Shown: piece after piece, positions 1 to 11,567 of the stretch
Numbering within the stretch: the stretch's first letter is position 1
How the letters are laid out: each line of letters starts with the position of its first letter
NCBI GenBank assembly: GCA_030248065.1
Contig: JASAMV010004872.1
Span: 1 to 64,000, forward strand
Reading direction: 5' to 3'
Source of the DNA: Rhynchonema sp. JSB1_4
Taxonomy: Eukaryota; Nematoda; Chromadorea; Monhysterida; Xyalidae
Length of the DNA stretch: 64,000 nt
Notes under the pieces: model-generated
Databases searched by the model: none
Told to the model about the DNA's origin: nothing
The model's input: the letters and a program-made list of their open reading frames with translations, nothing else
Program-made: the position numbers and the translations under genes

Positions 1-115
1 TCGCATCAACTTTGCGGGCAAGCACAGCGATACAAAATTCGCCTGTCCCAAATCGTTTGTCAAACAGTGGTCGTTGTCGCCGTGCTTGCCCGCAAAGTTC
101 ATATGGCTCTTCTGA
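1..115. repeat. Short palindromic element, left edge cut off by the window
   Basis: An arm near 5-30 (ATCAACTTTGCGGGCAAGCA) is repeated inverted near 88-110 (TGCTTGCCCGCAAAGTTCAT), giving a roughly 110-bp hairpin-forming element. A single related arm occurs near 49,022-49,050, so it belongs to a dispersed family. No coding potential is seen. The true left boundary may lie outside the window. Confidence 0.6.
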
Positions 116-2615
116 GCCACTCTAACATGACTGTTATCATTGTGTCTATCTTCATTGCTTGTTATACACAAATTACACCCATTCTAGTTTTTTGAATCTC
201 TCCCAGAAAGTTGAAAGGTTGAAAACTTGTTGCGATTGTTTTTTCTTTTTTATTGTCGTTTTTCATTTTATCTGGCAAACATGCACATTGAGCTGAACAA
301 AACATTTAAGAGTTGGTGTCGTTCTCCGGCTTGTTCTGCTCTCCCGATAACAGTAAATTTGTTATCTTTAAAAAGAAAACGAAAGAAAACTAACATTTCA
401 AGCATGCGACACATGTGGCCAATCTCAGATCGAATGCTGGTCATAAAGCAGATGCGTGTTTTTCTCATATCTGAATTCTTGGGATTGCCAGAAAGCAAAC
501 AAAGTTCGCCGGTGTGTAGCAAGCTATACCTCCTCAACCTTGCAATCGGCTCCATATCGGGTTCGGGAATTTCGAAGGAACGTGTAATGCAAAGGAGCTG
601 ACCCAGACGCTGATGCGAACCGGAATGCCAATTTCGGCACCCACACGCTTGTCTGCCGAAGGATTTCTGAACCCAACAATTGCTGTACGTACTTTCATTG
701 GTGTCCAAGTGGTTTGAAGCTGCGATTTTCTGGCTTTGTTTTATCGGCCAATACCTCCTTAACGAGTGTTGCTTTTTGGTGTCGTTTTGTGCTCGCAAGA
801 CACCAAATTCTGGAGAGGGAATAAGGATTGAAAAAAACATATATATTAAAAAAGCGACGCGCAAGAATTATTATTGAGAAAGTGCAAACCTACCCATATA
901 AATAAAAGTCTGAGAATGAAAGTACTCACCTTTACGGCCCAGGGAACGAAAGGTCTTAATTTTTGAGCGAAATCCGTAGTCGGCAAGAATAAGTTTAAAC
1001 ATTTAAAAGCCCAAAAACAGCTTAAAATCGTTTCAAAGAAAGTTGCGACATGTTCAATTGTGCTTCTCCGCTGTGATTTACACCCAAGCGGTGCCAAGCA
1101 ACCGCAAAAACAAAAATGTTGCATTGTGCTTCATGCGAGTCTTTTTTGGTCGTGAACATGTATAGAGACTTTTATTTTCACGTACCGAGTGTACATACTG
1201 GCTAATTTCGGCTTCGCGTGTGAAGCGTAGTCCTATTTATATGTGCGGTGTGGTATGTATATGTCTTATCTGGGCTCTCCGAACAAAGAACAACACTTCG
1301 TTTTGAACTGCAGTAATTCCTGAAAGTGGGTGTGCTTTTGTCAAAACCACAACCTCGTACGATCAGATGAATTAGCATAAGTCCGTCACAATCCTTCTCA
1401 GAAACAGTTTCAAGGGTCTGCTTTTTCGTATATGTACATATGTATGTATGTATGTATACATGTAAATGATCCATTGTTCTAGAATCTAGATTTAGTGGTG
1501 TTACATGTTATGTGAAATACGGATTATTGAATGTAGTACGGAGAGTACTGCCAAATAACGTAAATACTGTATGTATGTATGGGTGTTAGTGGTATTCATT
1601 TCAATGCGTGAATCCGAGCTGATTTTGGACTCGCAAAATTACAGTTCATGTAAGACGAGACGAGTTCCGCTTGTGACCCAAGAACCCGAACACAGTCGGA
1701 TCCAATTTTGTTCCGGTACCCCATAACCCGTTGTTTCTTGTAACGCACACGTGCACCTAATAGGCCACTATCTCTCCCGTTCTCTGGCTCTTTTTCTCTC
1801 TCTGTTTATGTCCATAAACGCGTATGCCCTGCTCTGAAATTACACTTTCTGGGGGAAACAAGTGCCGAACGTTGGTCTATTCTGTTGCACTCGTCCCCAA
1901 CATCAAGTATTTCCAAACCACACACGACGATGTAGGCGTTAATCTATACACAAACACATGCTTGTGGTGGTGTTATGTATGTATAGTTTGGGGCTTCGAA
2001 CCTAACAGCCGTTGCGGAATTGTTAATTTTCGGGCCTCATCTGTATCGAATATGGTTCACCTCAGCGAAACTACAGTGCCGGGGCCCCATAACCCGCATC
2101 TATTTGCAATAAGCTCGAATTACTGACTGGGTTCCCATTTTGGCATACGCAAACCCCAAGACCACCCGGCACGTTCTGTTGTTTGGTTCACAACATCAGC
2201 TGCCAAACTTGATTCTCAGTTTATCATTATCTTTGTTTGCATCTAAATCGCCTAAAACGATCTTGTTTTCGAACACTTTTTCAGCTTTTGACTAACAGTA
2301 TTACATGTAATACATGCAGTACATACAGTATGTGCAGTATATGTATGTGGTCATGTACAATGCGGTCGTTGAGTCTTGTTTTTCTGCTTGAACCGCAGAG
2401 TTCTTGCATGTAGTAGTGCTTCATCAGAATATGGTTCATTCGTATTGTTTATTCTGGCGGTGAACTTCCAGTTTGCGCCTGCGCCTCGCGTGTTCGGTTC
2501 CCCGAAAGGCACTGTTTCCGGACAATTCACTCATTTTATGAGGATATCTTTTCAGATCTTCACTTTTCGTCAGAGCCTTTCAAAGACCAACCCTGAAAAT
2601 TTCAGCCGCGACAGC
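116..2615. other. Intergenic stretch upstream of the first gene
   Basis: No convincing exon was found on either strand. Open frames here are short and have ordinary non-coding composition. Small GTAT/TATG runs occur near 1,433-1,458, 1,568-1,582 and 2,330-2,346. A promoter for the gene starting at 2,616 should lie near the right end, but I see no confident TATA box or initiator. Confidence 0.5.
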
Positions 2616-5600
2616 ATGGGTTGTGAATCGGGTATTGTGCTGAGCACAACATGTACAACAACATCTGGGTATAACCAACAACAACATCAACAACAACAAC
2701 AACCAGAACAACACTACAACAACAATGATGAGTACGTAGACGACGACTACAGTACAGATGGCGAGGACAGCACGGAGGAATCAGGTGGTGCACCCACGCC
2801 GACCGAGTTATTGTGAGTTGTTGGCTGATATCAGAATTTTTGTCGTTTTCGCACTTTTATGCGCATATGGGTGGGCATCTTCGATCCAAGAAATGTACAT
2901 CCTAAAAGGCAGTCTACATGAGGTTGTCACTCAGCCCCCGAATACCGTAACCCACCGTAATTCTAATCTGCAAGGATCGTTGCGAGACCATTTTGTTTTT
3001 TATCTATGTTTTGCGTGTTGGCGCCAATACCAACCAACGAAGTTTGGTGATCGACGATGACAATTTCCAGCTTGCTGCCGCTAATACACGTGTCGATAAG
3101 CAGCGATCAACATGGGCCTCGCTACGATCTTTGCATATCACGGTTACGGTATTCGGGGGCTGGCTGACAACGGCCCATAGGCTGCCATTGCCTATAACCG
3201 TGCTGGTACTAGGAGTGTGACATACTTTTGCGTGCACATCTATAACACCTTTTTAACATTCAAAACTTCTCTTTCATTCATTTATCAGGTCACAATCCCG
3301 GCATCAGCCAAGGTCAACTTCCTCCTCATTCTCTGACGTCGAACCCTTAGCCACCGACACAACCATACAAGAGCAGCACAATGCGGCTGGGAACCATATG
3401 CAACCAAATAATCACGACGATATTACGGGTGAGTATGGTGAACCATATTTGACTTTGGGCCCTAGAAGCTATTCATGTTTTTTTGAGAAAGTTACACGAA
3501 ATGACTGTTTTTGTCAGAACTCACATGAGTTCTCTGTAACAGGGCATGTTTTTCAAATTAACACGCTTCAGAAAACGTCACACGCACAGCTCGAAATTTG
3601 TTTGGTAAATCAAAAGATCAGAAATCCGTCGTCCTTAATTATCGATGCGAGGGATAATACAAGTTGATTAATCTTAGCTGACACTGCAAGGCCTCTTTAT
3701 CCTCACTAATCATGGGGTTTTGACATTTCAAGCTTTTGTTGCAGTTTCCCACATGTCAGGTTTCACGTCATGTTTTGCGGAAAGTGTCACCTGAGCTTGT
3801 CGTTCATTCATTTGGCCAGATGCATAGATTTGTCATTTTTTGTACGCAGCAAAACGAATTTCGAAAGCGGAATCTTTTGACTAAGAGTGGCGCTGATTGA
3901 ACGGTTTTGGCACCAAATACACACAGTCCCCTAAAGTCCCAAAATAGCTCAGAATACCGCCCAAGATCACATTAAACGTGAAATGCGGCGACCGTGCGGT
4001 CTGCCATGGTTGACACAAACATTTCATTTTTGTGAATAAAACCAGAACTCAAAATCAGAATTACACCAAAACACTTCAATTTGTGCAAATATATCCATTT
4101 GATGTTTGACGCCCAGGTACACCATTGTCCACGTACGCTACACGTTCGCGTGTGCGTGCTGCCTTGAAACATCAAGGAGCTGCCACAACGGGTAGTGATG
4201 CCGCAGCAGCAGCTATGCCACAACACGCGTTGACTGCCTTTCAGCCGGTTAGCTGATGTTTCAAGATTGCGTGGTTTTTAAGTTCCTGGTGTATAAACAT
4301 ACAGTAACTGATGGACAACGTCAATAAACATCACACTAATACGTAATCCACTTTGTGTGCTGCACGCAGCCCAGTGGCTGCAGTTTCGTCACATGTTTCC
4401 TTCCTCGGCAGCCAAATCTTGGTCATATATAGCACATGACATGCTAACGCATCGCATCGAGGTAACATAGTGTGTCACAATCACGATCGACTTTGTGGTT
4501 TCATTAAAGAGTGTGTCTGACGTATTCAGCAGGGCGCATGGTCATTGTATTATTCAGGTTGTGCAACGCAAAGATATTGCAAACGAACACGAAGCGAATG
4601 ATCTGATCAGTCATAGTACAAGCAGCCCGACACTTGAGAGCAGCAAAGCAGCTGAGAAACGCAAATGGAACGAAACGCGCTCGAATGCCATCAACAAACT
4701 GTGTTTTGGCACGCAGCCAGGTTATTGGATTTTGGTTGCTCTGTTTCTATGGTTTTTGTCAGCTTTGGGGGTACCGATATCACAGTTGGTGTCGGATCGG
4801 ATTACACCCGTCATGACACTCGGTCACTCACTCCCGTGGTTGTTTCGCTACTTTAGTGATGGTGCGATTTTCGACTGGCGCATTGACGCTGTTTACTTTG
4901 GGCGTGTGAACAAGTTTTACACTGGTCAAACTAGCATGTAGCATTCATAATAGCAAAAGCTCCGTGACCAATGCGCAGACAGCATCATCGATCATCCAAG
5001 TTTGATCCACATATGTACACTTTGCAGATGGTTATTATGTAGCATCGGCACGCGAGCTGCTGACGGCTGCACGTCGAACGCCGGTGAAACTTGTGATTGC
5101 GCCCGGACAAACGCACAACACGATCGTGCCGCAATCGGACAGCGGTCGGTGATGTTTCACACATATGTATTGTGAGGATTTTGGCAGTTTTTAGCTTAAT
5201 TCTGCCATTGTAGTTTCGTGCCAACCCTCTCTATGGTGACATGGACTTAGCATTTTCCTTCGCTATGAGGAATTTCCACTATATAGGGTAGCAGTCAGGA
5301 GCCTAACGGCAAATTGGGGGCCAAGGGGTTGACTGCACTATGGTGTGGCAGATACATGTTCTCTGTGAAACATCAAAACCGCCCAAAACGCATTTAGATC
5401 CTAATTTGGTAATTTGATTGGAGGCCTGACGCCAAGAGATATGCTTGGAGATATATTCTATACGTTGGCGCCAAGCTCTGTACCTTGGAGACTTGACCCA
5501 ATAAACTTACTAATAAAATTTTCCGGTTGAATTGGCAGCTGATTTGATTATGCCGCGCATGAAACTTTCATCCCCTGTCCGGAAAGCACTCGCTTCGAAG

Positions 5601-8467
5601 CTGTAAAAATAGGCATTATTACCACTAATGGCTTGTAGATGATCACGTTATAACATTTTACAACAACAGCCTAAATTTTCCTGATTTTTGAGGCACTGAC
5701 ACCAGCACAGCCACTCTCCGTCCGCTGCGGCCACGCAAAATGGCGCGCGGCAATTCAAACACGGGCAGTGGCGGCAGCGGCACACAGGACGATCTCACTG
5801 ATGAAATCGACGACTTATATATTACTCGTGAAACATCAGCCGGTGGATGTCGCCGACCGTCTTTGAACTTTGACAAAATGCGTGAGGTTGGTCATCGATG
5901 TTTTATTTTTTTTGTCGTAATCTTTTTATTGCGAGCCTTGCCTGATTTTGTTCGAAATTTGTTGAAGAAAATTACTTTTTGCTCCCCGGATGATTATCGT
6001 ACTCCCGGCAAATGTATGCCTTTTTCATTCTAATGTTATTTGTCAGAATGCCCTTTTTTACAACAAGCATGCAATAAAATGCCCAGATGATCGGGATAAT
6101 AACCGATGATTACATTGTCATCACTAACGGGAGTATACAACAATGCGCAGCAAACCTGTTTTTGAACATCCCATGTCCAATTTGGCATCGTTATTATCTG
6201 CATTGATCACGCAAAAAATACATACCAGGCGGCCTCTTTGCTTTGATAAAAAAACTCGGCTAAACAGGATATAATTTCCGCGTAATAATACTAAGCAAAG
6301 TCCCAGCTGCAATGTGGCATGTTTGCAAAAACGCTTGCATTGTTGCGCAATCTACATACACCACATCACCAATGGTATCTGTGATGTTGCTCAGGCAATG
6401 TTGCCGATTTTGTTGTTGGAATGTTTCGCGCTACACGCCTAGATACCTACTTATAGTCCATCCATCAGCTCATGACACTTTTTGTCAGCTGAAAAGCTTG
6501 ACAGGATCCAGTGCTGTTCCGGTTACGAAAAAGAAAAGAAAGAGAAATCGGTTTTTATTTTATTTTTGTGCGCCGTTTTCTCTGACATTGCCTTGCGGAG
6601 GAACAATTTTTCGCAACGGAACCTGAACCTCCCAAACAAAAGTGCCATCAGCTGATGGACGGACTATATACATGCTGTACTGTACATGTACACAACGTGA
6701 AAGTTGTTGAGGCGAGCCACAGTCAGGACATGTTTTGGCAGGTGTCCAAGACCAGGTAGATACGTGCACATGAGCAAAACAAGCGATACTCTTTTTTGAA
6801 TACTTATGTACAGTATGCACAATATCGTACACACGCACGTAAACGCAATCCTGAGCTTTGTTTACTCCTTTTTAGCGTAATGAACAAATAGGACAATATT
6901 GTATTTTTTGACAATGAACGTCACTTTATTACACCACGGGCCAGACCACGAAATTTTGTCTCACATTTTCACAAAACCATCTTTTATCCCAACAAGCTTG
7001 CGTAATTTTTACGTCAGCCAGCCAGTGATGGTGTTTGTTGTGTGCAGCCACCACACTCTCTCTTTCAAAACCGGTATTTCCTGTCCTCACATGTAAATTT
7101 TTATCATTAAATTTTTGAATGATAACGTTTGACATTTTGAAATCTCCATGCAACTTTTACGAAATTTTTGAAACGTAGCATCAATTTTACATGTTTACGT
7201 TTTCATTTCAGCGCATGGTCAAGCCGGGGCATGCCGCCCGAAAACACGAGGGCTTCCGTAGCTCCAAGGCACGTTTGAAGGTGAGAGAGAGAGAAAGAGA
7301 TTTTCGGGCTTTCTAATATTCCTATTCATATTTTATGGCCTCACAGTTTTATTTGCCTTGTTTAGGCTTTGAAACCGAAAATCAAGAAAAAGCACTTTTC
7401 GCCTTCTTTCGACCCCATTTAAACCGGGCCCTCCGCTATTACGTTTTGGGTTTTGGACCTCGTTTTTTTTCATTTAAATCGTTAGTCGGCACTGGGATGA
7501 AGAACATTAATCTTGAAGAACTTCACCAACGTGACGTTTACCCACCGATAGCTATCCACCGGAACAAACCAGCACAATATTGACGCACAAGCTGCGCATG
7601 GAAATCAGGATTTGCCACGGAAATTCAAAATCACTGTACAGGCGGGTTACGGTAGCTTGACGAACATTTAACATTCACGCAGCATCATTTATCGTCCCAC
7701 TTAACCCGCCGCCTATGTCACGTTCCACTGATTTTAAATTTCTCTTGTAATTCCTGATTACCAATGCACAGGTTGTGCGTCAATACTGGTCTGGTTTGTT
7801 CCCGAACGGCCAGGTTGGTGGATCGATTTCGGTGGGTAATCGCCACTTTGATGAAGTTCGTCAAAATCAATGTTCTTGATTTCGATGTCAACTAACGATA
7901 CAAATGAAAAAAACGTGGTCACGAAAACCCAAAAAAACAACAGCGGCTTGGGACCGGTTTAAAAACCTTTGCGCCACCAGAGATTCGACCAGAATGATAG
8001 ATGGAAAGACCACGGCCCTCAACCGAACTGCACATGAAATGCACATGCAGGCGTGGAACATGCGCGGTTGTGCCCCGCCATCAGTCACAACAACGACAAC
8101 GACCAAAGCGTTTCCGTTCAATGCAAGTGCCTGTGTGCAGCTGGACTGCGTATTCAGACCGGTCGAACCACAACCGGCTGACCGAAACTCAATTGCAACG
8201 GGTGTGTTGGCGTTTTGGAAACTAAATTACAGAATTTAAAATGAACTAATCAATATCAATAGTGATTTGGCACGTTTTATTTGTTGAGATCGACAGGATA
8301 TGCCACTGATTCATTTCGAGCAGCATAGACAATAGGAGATGTTTATTGGCTTTTTAATTGATAATTTTAACACACAGGATGGAGGTCAGTGTGCATTTGA
8401 TTTACTTTTCCAGGTGAGAACTGTCACAGCTCTACCTAGCGCCACCGCCTGCGGCCAAGATGTGTAA
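2616..8467 (+). CDS. Eight-exon gene for a low-complexity protein of about 347 residues, function unknown
   Basis: Exons: 2616-2812, 3289-3428, 4117-4247, 4558-4720, 5028-5144, 5711-5886, 7212-7280, 8414-8467. Phases agree at all seven junctions, and all introns are GT-AG. The start ATG (MGCESG) opens a Gln/Asn-rich tract (QQQHQQQQQ), then an acidic Asp/Glu/Ser patch, then Ser/Thr/Ala-rich sequence. The more ordered part is encoded by exons 4-5, across the junction reading GTQPDGYYVASARELLTAAR, followed by a VKLVIAPG strand-like segment. Exon 6 has a Gly/Ser linker and an acidic segment. Exon 7 is strongly basic (RMVKPGHAARKHEGFRSSKA). No signal peptide or membrane segment was seen, so a soluble cytosolic or nuclear protein is inferred. 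Exons 4-6 are better supported than the 18-codon last exon, which ends at a TAA; an AATAAA lies about 70 bases downstream at 8539. I do not recognise the family. Confidence 0.55.
2905..3197. mobile_element. Palindromic MITE (GGCAGTCTAC family), copy 1, in intron 1 of the 2.6-kb gene
   Basis: The left end (GGCAGTCTACATGAGGTTGT, then CAGCCCCCGAATACCGTAAC) recurs inverted at the right end (GGTATTCGGGGGCTG...GGCTGCC). Nearby sequence between the arms is also shared with a second copy at 37,989-38,284. It has no open frame of note and is therefore non-autonomous. Confidence 0.8.
6452..6669. mobile_element. Palindromic MITE (TATAGTCCRTCC family), copy 1
   Basis: Terminal inverted repeats: TATAGTCCATCCATCAGCTC followed by ATGACACTTTTT on the left, and the inverse with GTGCCATCAGCTGATGGACG then GACTATA on the right. 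Copies 2 and 3 lie at 10,547-10,878 and 20,771-21,051. It sits in intron 6 of the 2.6-kb gene. Confidence 0.8.
7414..7968. mobile_element. Long-armed palindromic element flanked by TTAA, piggyBac-like MITE
   Basis: Arms of roughly 190 bp (about 7422-7605 and 7760-7959) are inverted copies of each other. The ends read TTAA-ACCGG on the left and CCGGT-TTAA on the right, which fits the TTAA target duplication of piggyBac-type elements. It lies in the intron between exons 7 and 8 of the 2.6-kb gene. The arms create open frames on both strands that are not genes. Confidence 0.65.
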
Positions 8468-8538
8468 ACAAAAGTCATGGAATGCTATTCGTCTTGTTTG
8501 TCTCAGCAAAAACCGATTTGTGTCAGCAAAATGTTTAT

Positions 8539-8544
8539 AATAAA
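8539..8544 (+). promoter_or_regulatory. Candidate polyadenylation signal AATAAA
   Basis: An AATAAA hexamer lies about 70 bases after the TAA that ends the inferred last exon of the 2.6-kb gene. The spacing is reasonable for a short 3' UTR. In AT-rich sequence such hexamers occur by chance, so support is modest. Confidence 0.35.
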
Positions 8545-8599
8545 TTTAAATTTGGCCAATGAATGTACCACATATGCTTGTACACATAAAAATTGCCAA

Positions 8600-9640
8600 T
8601 TATGTTTTTTTATCTTTTTCACTCAATTTTTATGTTTTGCCGTGTTACTACCATACCCAATGGTGCCCATCCAATAGTCAGCCCTCATGCGACCCTGTTC
8701 TAGTTAAGGGGGTGTCTGACGTGTTTAGTTTGTGAGAAAGAAAGAACCACTGTTTTAGCAGCTAATCAAATACAAAACCACAGTTTTCGATGACGTCAGG
8801 CACACCCTTTACAGACATCGCGTGGAATGTGAAACATCGAATGGTACCGAGCCGTTGAATTGCGTGTTGTGTTGCTCAAAAGGTGATAATATTGTAGCGT
8901 GTGTGTGTGTGTGTGGGCCGGTGGGTGGAGGTTTTGGTGTCTTGTGGCCATCATTGTAATACTTTGATTTGTGAAACATCAGCCATTACACAATATGTTT
9001 CATGAAACATTGCTGACATTATGCGCTGCAAGCAAAAACACCACTCATTACTTTGTTTCAGTCTTCTTTTCAAGCAACCTTTCTTGGTAGCCCGTTTTGC
9101 CTTATCAGTGGTTTGTTTTGAGCCAGTTTTTATTTGCATCTAAAACCTATTTTTAATACCAATTAATATATCTGAGATTTTTATTTATGTTATTTAGGTG
9201 ATTTATTCGTCCTGTTTTTCAATGGAAGTCAGATTTTTCGTTCTTGTATGTACACATGTGTTAGCTGTCGCGACTCGGTTCATTCGTATAGCCTTGGGAT
9301 ACAAGTAAACTTTCTTGTTTGAACCAAATTACCACGCGGAATTTTCAGCGGCTCTCATTTAAAATCAGGATAAAACAACTTTCACTTTGTGCTTTGTCGA
9401 GTTCCTGATGTGTCAAGCCTATTTCAATTCTGCAAGTTTTTGGTTTCAAACTTGAAATTTTTCTTGATACACTGAAATAAGGCCACGTGAAACTGCACCT
9501 TGTTACATCGTTTCCCAAAATTTTCACAAATGTATTTTGGTTGCATGGGGCTGTTTTTCTTTTCTGAAGGTTTTAGCTGTTCAGGAAAACTCATCTTCCT
9601 CTATTGTATTTATGCGACTGAGTGTGTTTTCAAGACTAAT
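8600..9640. other. Intergenic stretch with no recognised gene
   Basis: No exon-like frame with good splice sites was found. It holds a short GT microsatellite near 8898-8914 and two close GTGAAACATC motifs (near 8829 and 8970). Confidence 0.45.
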
Positions 9641-9747
9641 AGTACTGTCGTCAAATCATGTCGTCACATCCTGTCGTCAGCTCAAGCACCCCGAGCGCGA
9701 GAAATAATAGATTGAGTTGATGCGACGATCGGCGTTGACCACAGTAT

Positions 9748-10042
9748 GTATAGTCTGTTGATTAAATATCGACATAGTGTTGTAACCCCATGCAGGCAAA
9801 TTTGGAGCGGGTTAGGTAAACACAAATGTTTCACCCTTGCCAACACAGGCTGCTGGCATTCAACACTAGTGGTTCTGTATGACATAAAACCACGTGGTCT
9901 GCCATCCAACCAAAACGACTGATGTTTAACTCCAACAGCCTGAGTTGACAAGGGTGAAACATTTGTGTTTACCTAACCCGCTCCAAATTTGCCTGCATGG
10001 GGTTACAACACTATGTCGATATTTAATCAACAGACTATACTA
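9748..10042. mobile_element. Palindromic element with arms of about 95 bp
   Basis: The left arm 9748-9843 (TATAGTCTGTTGATTAAATA through GTGTTTACCTAACCCGCTCC read inverted) is matched almost perfectly by 9951-10,042. A spacer of about 107 bp separates the arms. Just to its left, 9640-9740 carries the CGAGCGCGAGAAATA core shared with small elements at 22.6 and 29.0 kb. Non-coding. Confidence 0.75.
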
Positions 10043-10546
10043 TGCGCCTGTTTTCAGTAACTGTTATTTCGCTTCTCAGCTTTTCGCTGTTTTTTCATTT
10101 TTTTTCTTTCATTTAATATTACGATAGAATATCGTGCAACGGTTTTCTATCTATTCAGCTTTACTTCACTTGCGTGAAATAGGAATGATTTTGTCATATT
10201 CGTTCTTCCTCTTTTCTTTTATCCGTTGCATGTAGGTGAGAATAATAAACTTCAGAAATAAGGTAAACTACTATTCAATATTTCATATTCTTGTGTCCAA
10301 AAGCAAACGCGATGTCGATCTCATTACTTAAAAGTACGTTCATAACTTTTATTGAAAGTTCCTGTTGTTTTTGTTCACAAAATTGTTGTAAAGTTGCTAT
10401 TTTCTTATGTCATGCCTCAAAGTACGCCGAATTTCACAGGAAAACTGTCATGTTATAACACAATTTATCTTGTGGCTTGAAAAGATTTCGGCTGGTTTCG
10501 GTACGTTTTGTTAAGCTTTTTCTCATTGTTCCTTTATAAATTTGAG

Positions 10547-10878
10547 TATAGTCCGTCCGCCAGCTCATGACACTTTGTGTTGCTGCGGGCTGGTTTGGTC
10601 CCTTCCTCCACGTTCTAATGAAAGAGAATTTGAGTGTGAGCGATTTTGAAAAAAAACTAAAAAAATTATAAAATGTGTCGAAAACGATTGAATTCGATCA
10701 AATTTAAAATTAAATTAAATTAAAATCTATAAAACACGTCGATTTCACAAAAAACAGCAATTTAGGAGCAAAAATATTTTTTTTCGGAAACTCAATTTCT
10801 CTTTCATTAGAACGTGGAGGAAGGGAACAAGTCGGCCAGCAGCAACACAAAGTGCCATGAGCTGGTGGACGGACTATA
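10547..10878. mobile_element. Palindromic MITE (TATAGTCCRTCC family), copy 2, near-perfect arms
   Basis: Arms of about 115 bp are nearly identical when inverted. They start TATAGTCCGTCCGCCAGCTC and run through the 'CCTCCACGTTCTAATGAAAG' segment into an AT-rich centre. Arm identity is higher than in copies 1 and 3, suggesting a more recent insertion. Confidence 0.85.
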
Positions 10879-10899
10879 CATAAGTTGCACTGTATGCAG

Positions 10900-11567
10900 A
10901 ATAGCAAGAATTTAGAACGAGGTAAAATGTTTCAAAATTCACATAATGTCGTACCGGTTTCTCTGCTGCTGCTCAGCTTTGTTAACAGCTGTGCACTCAC
11001 GCGAAAGAAAATATCGAAGATTAGGCCGAAATTCGACGATGAGAAAGATGTGCACGATTGTTTGTCCTCCAGATGGAACACGTGAACCTTATCACCCACA
11101 TATAAATATGGTAATTCAAAATCACGGAGTTTCAAGAAGACACGATGAAACCACGCGTATGCACAGTGCACTGAGTTTGCGATATATATACAAGTGACGT
11201 GCAACAAATAAAGCGGGCGGCTTATTTGAAATCCCGTGTTCGCTACGACGATGGGCTGATGCACCAAGCGTCTGGACAGGAGTATGCCACCAAGTGTACG
11301 TACCACACACAGTACATCAGGTCACCATCAGTTGGAGTGCACCACAAATAATATATTGGTCACGACTTTTATCCAAAATGCCCAGAATCTTTCAAACACC
11401 ATAGGAAACACGTTTTAATTATCACCACATGAACAAGGACCAAGAGAATTCTACCCAGCGAGTCTAAAGTTTTCTGATAAATTGCATTGCATCTCGGGAA
11501 ACGTGCTTCTAATACACACAAACACACACACAGCAGTAGCACGCAATAGCAGCATGAAACATCAATA
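10900..11567. other. Stretch downstream of the synaptotagmin stop codon
   Basis: On the minus strand this is the expected 3' UTR and flank of the synaptotagmin gene. I could not identify a convincing minus-strand AATAAA close to the stop at 11,568. No other gene is seen. A CA-rich tract lies near 11,514-11,532. Confidence 0.4.
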
